From JABWAJ01 sp038323375 (GTDB lineage: Bacteria; Bacteroidota; Bacteroidia; Chitinophagales; Saprospiraceae): a stretch of 64,000 nucleotides of DNA. The position numbers were made by a program, and so were the translations under genes. The stretch spans positions 1-64,000 of the forward strand of contig JBBQGV010000011.1 in NCBI GenBank assembly GCA_038323375.1. Direction: 5' to 3'. The notes under the pieces were generated by a model, which did no database searches, was not told where the DNA came from, and saw nothing but the letters and a program-made list of their open reading frames with translations. Shown one piece after another: positions 60,000 through 64,000 of this stretch; the stretch's first letter is position 1; the number at the start of each line of letters is the position of its first letter.

Positions 60000-60311
60000 T
60001 CAGGCCGGGCTGGTCAAAAACGACCGGACTGCCTGTAAAGCCTGCCCGATTGTATCATAATCGAGGCTGTAATGAATAAATTTACCTTCCCTTGTTGTTT
60101 TCACAACGCCAGCAGCACGCAAAACCCGCAGGTGTTGAGAGGTGATGGATTGTTCCAGACGCAGGGAATTGTAAATTTTGTTGACGTTTATTGAGCCATT
60201 TTTGTCAATAAACTCGATGATTCTGAGCCGTAGCGGGTGCGCCATGGCACGAAGCATTTCGGAAGAAACGTGGAGTTTCTCCCCATTGAGTGTTGTGTCA
60301 GTCTTTCTCAT
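60000..60311 (-). CDS. ArsR-family winged-helix transcription regulator
   Basis: 103 residues from ATG 60311. wHTH: HVSSEMLRAMAHPLRLRIIEF, NKIYNSLRLEQSITSQHLRV (recognition helix), LRAAGVVKTTREGKFIHYSL (wing). The metal-site ELCVCDL motif of ArsR/SmtB is absent, so the ligand is unknown and may not be a metal. A close relative lies at 60587 on the same strand; the two share LRLEQSxxSQHL and GKFIxYSLD. Confidence 0.92.
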   Translation of the reverse strand: MRKTDTTLNGEKLHVSSEMLRAMAHPLRLRIIEFIDKNGSINVNKIYNSLRLEQSITSQHLRVLRAAGVVKTTREGKFIHYSLDYDTIGQALQAVRSFLTSPA

Positions 60312-60490
60312 AGAAAAATTTGCTTTACGGCCTGCAAACCTACCGATTGTCCCTTCTGTAAGTTGCCTGCTGAATAAGGTAAGCAAATATGAGTTTTTCC
60401 TTTATCTTTTGTGCTATCAGACCTGATCTTTTTTTAACACGCAAGTAATTTCAGGGGTTGGAAAACAGGATGGTTTCCTGAAGACATGAG

Positions 60491-60527
60491 AAATGCTGCA
60501 ACCTACCCTTCGCAGATTGCAGCATTT
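60491..60527. terminator. Hairpin between the two ArsR-type genes
   Basis: AAATGCTGCAA and TTGCAGCATTT form a perfect 11-bp stem with a 15-base loop; a weak T-run follows on either strand. Probably ends the transcript of the upstream regulator at 60587-60928. Confidence 0.6.
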
Positions 60528-60586
60528 TCAGGAAGCAGAGCTTCACAAAGCATCGTGTTTCAGTAGTACCACCAGAGCGCGGTTTT

Positions 60587-60928
60587 TTATCCGCCGGCAA
60601 GCTCTTCAATCAATCTTGAAATCTGGGCAATTCTGTCTTTGTCCAGAGAATAATTGATGAATTTCCCGTTCCGGTCAGCTGCGACAACTCCTGCACGGCG
60701 CAGGATGGCCAAATGTTGGGAAGCAACGGATTGCTCCAGCCGCAGCTTGACGTAAATATCGGTGACATTCATGTTGCCATACTCTTCCAAAAGATCAATG
60801 ATGCGTTGCCGCAACTTGTGGTTGATGGCGCGCAGCACCAGAACTGCTTTTCTCAACTCTGCGTAATCGAGTTGGATTTGATCCTGGCCTTTGCGGAGGA
60901 CGATGGATTCATTTTTTTGCTTTCTCAT
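60587..60928 (-). CDS. ArsR-family winged-helix transcription regulator (paralog)
   Basis: 113 residues from ATG 60928. wHTH: LVLRAINHKLRQRIIDLLEE, TDIYVKLRLEQSVASQHLAI, LRRAGVVAADRNGKFINYSL. No metal motif. It is a diverged tandem duplicate of 60000-60311, with 275 bases between. 60929-61195 is AT-rich and shows nothing further. Confidence 0.92.
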   Translation of the reverse strand: MRKQKNESIVLRKGQDQIQLDYAELRKAVLVLRAINHKLRQRIIDLLEEYGNMNVTDIYVKLRLEQSVASQHLAILRRAGVVAADRNGKFINYSLDKDRIAQISRLIEELAGG

Positions 60929-61195
60929 AATAAATAACAATGTTTAATGATCTGTTTAATAAATCGGTTCAAAGATCATGCCAGATTAGAGCTAACGTGC
61001 GTGCTTGTTGCTGGCAAAGGGCGTCCGGTGAAAGTTAAAATATGAAAAATAACGATACCACTTTGCCTTTTTGTATTCACGGGAGCAGATTTTGTTGACT
61101 TTTATTGTCGGACATAATCGGGCATTCCCCTTAAAACATAAAGCAAGTTAGTGAAAATCAGCGAAATGAACAAGTAAAAAAAGACATTCCTTACG

Positions 61196-61960
61196 TTAAA
61201 GTTGAAATTGGGCGCAAAACAAGCCTATTAAAGCTTTCAGGGAAGCTTTATCATGAGCGGCGGAAGGTGGTTGCCCGTTGAGCAGGCGAATGAATTGATC
61301 GGTAAGGCTACCTACCCACTTGCGCAGCGAATCGGCATCGGTTGTTTTGTTTTCCACCGCATCGAAGAGTGGCGCCACCAGTGCGTATAAGTCTTTATCG
61401 CTAAGATGGTCGTAAGGTTCCATCAGCGTTTTGGAGATGGTTTCAAAGACCGGGCGCGTTCGCGGCGTATCGTACCATTGAAGGTCTTCCCGGCGCAGGG
61501 GAATGCGGGCAAATAACTTGAGGCAGAAGGCCGCCTTGTGCCTGCCGGTGTGCATACTCCTCAAAATTCCCTCAAAACGGCGCACTTCATCCCGGATCAG
61601 GGTTTCATCGGAGGCGCTGGAGGAGTCGCTTCGGAATTCCAGCAACAGCTCAGCATCCACCATTTTAGGTTGCCGCCCGCGTGCCCTGGCGATTTCCAGA
61701 CAGGTATTCCATACAATTTTTGTAAAATAGGTGCGCAGCAGTACTGTATTGTTGAATTGCTCCCGCATGCGTGCCAGCTTTTTTTCCAGCAACACGAGGT
61801 TCACCTGCTGTGCAATATCCTCCCGGTCGTGTTGCTGAAAATAACCGCGCGCAACACAGGTAGAAACCACATGCTTAATGATGAACTGATAACGCAACAG
61901 CAATTTTTCCGGCTTGTGATGGAGCCATTCTACCTCTTCACGATGATCATCCCTTACCAA
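61196..61960 (-). CDS. Sigma-70 region 2-like protein
   Basis: 254 residues from a TTG at 61960; no ATG lies nearby, so the start is uncertain. Residues ~15-95 resemble sigma region 2 (LLLRYQFIIKHVVSTCV, HDREDIAQQVNLVLLEKKLA, LLRTYFTKIVWNTCLEIARA). A region 4 helix-turn-helix is not recognised in the remaining ~150 residues, which are charged and helical (RRFEGILRSMHTGRHKAAF, LSDKDLYALVAPLFDAV). It may be an ECF-like factor with a diverged C-terminus. Divergent from the lipoprotein gene at 62072. Confidence 0.6.
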   Translation of the reverse strand: MVRDDHREEVEWLHHKPEKLLLRYQFIIKHVVSTCVARGYFQQHDREDIAQQVNLVLLEKKLARMREQFNNTVLLRTYFTKIVWNTCLEIARARGRQPKMVDAELLLEFRSDSSSASDETLIRDEVRRFEGILRSMHTGRHKAAFCLKLFARIPLRREDLQWYDTPRTRPVFETISKTLMEPYDHLSDKDLYALVAPLFDAVENKTTDADSLRKWVGSLTDQFIRLLNGQPPSAAHDKASLKALIGLFCAQFQL

Positions 61961-62071
61961 TTTCGCTTCTTTATTAATGTTGTATTAAGAAATACGGCTA
62001 TGATTCCACCTACCAGAGACGGGAACATACAAGATTACGAAAGTTTTTAAAAACACTAAAATCTAAAGATC

Positions 62072-62752
62072 ATGAAAAAGATTTTTGTTCCGCTGGTCGC
62101 TGCCCTGATGGTCACCGCCGCTTGTAACCGCGAAGTCTACAAAACCGCCGGCTATAATGAATATGCATCGGCACACCGCGTCATGGCCATCTTACCTACC
62201 GAAACCATTACGACCGGACGACTACCCAAAGATGCCACGCCGGAAGACATCGCAGCCGTTGAACAAGCGGAAAGCAAAGCTTTTCAGATAGCGCTTTACA
62301 ACCAGTTGGCAAAGCGTTCGGGGTCGCGCAATGGCAATATCCGCATCAATTTCCAGCATTACACCGAAACCAATGCGCTTTTAGAAAAAGCGGGCATTGA
62401 CCTGCGCGACTCCTGGAAGCATTCTCCTGTCGAACTGGCAGGGCTGCTCGGGGTAGATGCCGTTGTGCGCACCACCGTTCGAAAAGAGTTCTACCTGACC
62501 AATCTGGAATCGTTTGGCATATCCGTAGCGACGACGGTCATCGCATTGTTTGTTTCTCCGGTTGCCTGGTGGTTGTCACCCGCTGCCCAAACCAGTGATG
62601 TCTTTGCTTCCTGTGCAGTGCTGGACGGCAAAAGCGGCCAGTCCACCTGGAGCATCAGCCGCGACGAGCCTACCTACTGGAATAAAGGACACAGCGAAGT
62701 GGTGGAGGAAATTTCGCGCAGACTCTCCCGCCGATTTCCTTACCGGGAGTAG
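62072..62752 (+). CDS. Lipoprotein, CsgG/GNA1162-like stress class
   Basis: 226 residues. Lipobox MVTAACNRE. The motifs RVMAILPTETITTG, AESKAFQIALYNQLAKRSG, VELAGLLGVDAVVRTTV, then SCAVLDGKSGQSTWSISRDE suggest the CsgG/GNA1162/YajG-like group of periplasmic lipoproteins, which form outer-membrane assemblies. A hydrophobic stretch (ISVATTVIALFVSPVAWWL) lies in the middle. Role unknown. Divergent from the sigma-like gene with 111 bases between, so they may be co-regulated. Confidence 0.6.
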   Translation: MKKIFVPLVAALMVTAACNREVYKTAGYNEYASAHRVMAILPTETITTGRLPKDATPEDIAAVEQAESKAFQIALYNQLAKRSGSRNGNIRINFQHYTETNALLEKAGIDLRDSWKHSPVELAGLLGVDAVVRTTVRKEFYLTNLESFGISVATTVIALFVSPVAWWLSPAAQTSDVFASCAVLDGKSGQSTWSISRDEPTYWNKGHSEVVEEISRRLSRRFPYRE

Positions 62753-62789
62753 GAAGGTTAAAGGATAAAGTGTAAAAGAGTCGCCTTAG

Positions 62790-62964
62790 GGGCGCTGAAT
62801 GAATAAGTGTCACTTTTCGACAGGTAAGTAATTTTGCTTCTAACCGAAGCCTGTCCCGAACTTGTTCAGGAGTAGAGGTTCCCAACCTAAGGGTCGCGGT
62901 TCTCCAACGAAGGGTAGGAGGAAAATGGCTCCTGGAAAAGTGGACAGTTATTCGTTCAGCGACC
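62790..62964. mobile_element. MITE family A, copy 3 (diverged)
   Basis: 175 bp: GGGCGCTGAATGAATAAG on the left, TTATTCGTTCAGCGACC on the right, core ending GGCTCCTGGAAAAGTGGACA as in the other two copies. The flanks CTTAG (62785) and CTTAC (62965) could be a decayed 5-bp target duplication. A short AAGGTTAAAGGATAAAG word repeat precedes it. Confidence 0.78.
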
Positions 62965-63037
62965 CTTACCATCTTTTGTCTCCTTGATCAGTGCATCAAG
63001 TGTTTGCTGCGATATGGAAAAATCAAGGGTGCTCCTT

Positions 63038-63394
63038 TTACTTTTCCTTTTTATACGCTACTGAAGGTTCTGCTGCCATGCGCAGGTATTCTTCTGCTTC
63101 GCTTGTTACTTTTATTTGTCCGTTCATGAGCATGGGGAGGAGCCAATCGCGGAGGGAGGAGAGGGTTTGGTTTTGAATTATGTTTTGCTCTTGCATTTTG
63201 AACATCGGTGTTAATGTGTCATCAAATATTTTAAGAACACTCAATGGCGGAATAACGATTATTAAGTTATTCAAAACTTCAGTCGTTAAACTTGGAACAG
63301 CGGTTCCTACATTCATCGAAGCAAGATTTAAAGTTTGCAAGAGAAAGAATAAATATTTTCCGCTTTGTTCGATCTTCATTTTGGTATAAAACAT
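63038..63394 (-). pseudogene. Type I restriction specificity subunit (HsdS) C-terminal fragment
   Basis: 118 residues: LNLASMNVGTAVPSLTTEVL, NNLIIVIPPLSVLKIFDD then QNQTLSSLRDWLLPMLMNGQ. This is the end of an HsdS target-recognition domain plus the conserved helix that binds HsdM. A full HsdS has about 400 residues; the first two thirds are missing and no hsdM/hsdR is in the window. The gene is cut at or near a 278-bp inverted-repeat element that begins 3 bases upstream. Confidence 0.8.
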
Positions 63395-63396
63395 TG

Positions 63397-63674
63397 GTAA
63401 CTATACAGCCGCCTTCGGCGGCAAGGGCATTTTACGTCCAAAATCGTCACCTAATCAGGTGACACAGCGTTCCACGGAGTAAAGGGAGTCTCGCGGAGGA
63501 GCTTAACTCCGCGAGACTCCCTTTACTCCGTGAGACTCCGCGCCATATTGGAGTCCTCAGAGGCTCCTTGATATTGATGGTGTTACAAAACATCAATATA
63601 GCTCTGATTCGCATGAATCATCCCAAAATTTGTTCGAGGACATAAATGGCCGCCGGAGGCGGCTGTATAGTTAC
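63397..63674. mobile_element. Element with 26-bp terminal inverted repeats containing palindrome C
   Basis: 278 bp. Ends: GTAACTATACAGCCGCCTTC... at 63397-63422 and its inverse at 63649-63674, 25 of 26 identical; each end itself folds (GCCGCC-GGCGGC). Inside, 63459-63542 holds palindrome C (GAGTAAAGGGAGTCTCGCGG and partner). No ORF. Lies between the hsdS fragment and a T9SS gene. Confidence 0.85.
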
Positions 63675-63677
63675 AGT

Positions 63678-64000
63678 CTATTGCTTCACCACCCGTTTCA
63701 CGGCTTTTTTACCTTCGGAAAGGATTTCAAAGAAATAAACGCCACTTGCCAGGTTTGAAAGATTGACCTCGTCCATGCCTTTGGGATTGCAGAAGACCAA
63801 CCTTCCCAAGGCATCGCGAACCTGAATCCCGTCAATTGCTGTATTTTCGAGGCTTACCCGTGCCATGTCTGAAACCGGATTAGGGATGATCTTGATTTGT
63901 GCCGAAAGTGCTGCATCAGTCGTTGCTGAAATACAGTCGCCAAAAACTTCATCATCAGAATTGCAACCACTGGCATTGTCCGAAATAGCCACGAAGGAAG
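63678..64000 (-). CDS. T9SS type A sorting-domain protein (5' end missing)
   Basis: Runs off the right edge; about 107 codons are seen. A Cys-containing linker (NASGCNSDDEVFGDCISAT) precedes a T9SS C-terminal domain (KIIPNPVSDMARVSLEN, IQVRDALGRLVF, LSNLASGVYFFEIL, AVKRVVKQ). The exported cargo domain lies outside the window, so its role cannot be told. Confidence 0.88.
   Translation of the reverse strand, partial: SFVAISDNASGCNSDDEVFGDCISATTDAALSAQIKIIPNPVSDMARVSLENTAIDGIQVRDALGRLVFCNPKGMDEVNLSNLASGVYFFEILSEGKKAVKRVVKQ

Noticed and set aside
63038..63394. A working type I restriction system
   Set aside because: Only the C-terminal third of HsdS is present, with no HsdM or HsdR.

Overview
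This looks like a stretch of chromosome from a Bacteroidota bacterium, most likely of the Saprospiraceae/Lewinella kind. The reasons are: type IX secretion (T9SS) C-terminal sorting domains on four proteins, a FecI/FecR sigma/anti-sigma pair, TAnnTTTG promoter elements, a double-glycine leader peptide of the Bacteroidota kind, and many short intergenic palindromes and MITE-like elements. The genus is not resolved. Base composition is near 50% GC, with AT-richer islands at about 15.9-20.5 kb, 43.9-46.3 kb and 47.8-49.4 kb.

Layout. 1-3.5 kb: periplasmic prolyl isomerase (cut by the left edge), hisIE, a FemAB-like acyltransferase. 3.6-5.4 kb: a gene graveyard with remnants of an AlbA_2 protein, a REP-associated transposase, an RHS protein and an internally deleted Rpn nuclease, plus a 111-bp hairpin repeat in two copies. 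5.6-10.3 kb: tRNA-Arg, then a minus-strand run of sigma factor, FecR, HD-PycTM protein and secreted beta-propeller protein. 10.3-15.5 kb: Na+ symporter with its 41-residue small subunit, nadB, tadA, a broken VOC-fold gene. 15.9-20.5 kb: an IetAS-like defence pair whose protease is broken, beside a restriction-helicase remnant. 20.6-24.8 kb: queG, a response regulator, thrS, a small T9SS protein. 25.0-36.1 kb: an assimilatory sulfate-reduction operon (cysH, cysD, cysN, cobA, cysJ, chrA, cysI, a cysG-TSUP fusion). 36.3-40.3 kb: a secreted protein with 22 repeats of about 51 residues. 40.7-43.7 kb: a membrane polyferredoxin and an NADH-oxidoreductase-like flavoprotein. 43.9-46.3 kb: a Septu-like ATPase/HNH pair. 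46.4-50.6 kb: hisA, hisH and hisB, interrupted by an AT-rich islet of small genes. 50.7-64 kb: a frameshifted Uma2 gene, a large ThuA/sugar dehydrogenase/cytochrome c lipoprotein, an orphan GG-leader peptide, MFS transporter, esterase, two ArsR-type regulators, a sigma-like protein, a lipoprotein, an HsdS fragment and a T9SS protein cut by the right edge.

Most notable: the cysteine operon begins with a 34-codon leader ORF carrying six consecutive Cys codons. It is followed by a strong intrinsic terminator and a perfect 8-bp antiterminator pairing. This is a complete-looking cysteine attenuator in a phylum where such control is little described. Around it, and throughout the window, sit several families of MITE-like elements. 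One copy is inserted in another with a 5-bp target duplication, and several supply the stop codon of the preceding gene. A further class of intergenic dyads is built of short reiterated words, with a different word at different loci.

How the genes work together. CysD/CysN make APS, CysH (iron-sulfur APS reductase type) gives sulfite, and CysJ/CysI give sulfide. CobA and the CysG half of the fusion make the siroheme that CysI needs. ChrA and the TSUP half are the only oxyanion transporters present. Several genes carry single-base frameshifts at short homopolymers, so either gene decay or residual assembly errors must be allowed for.
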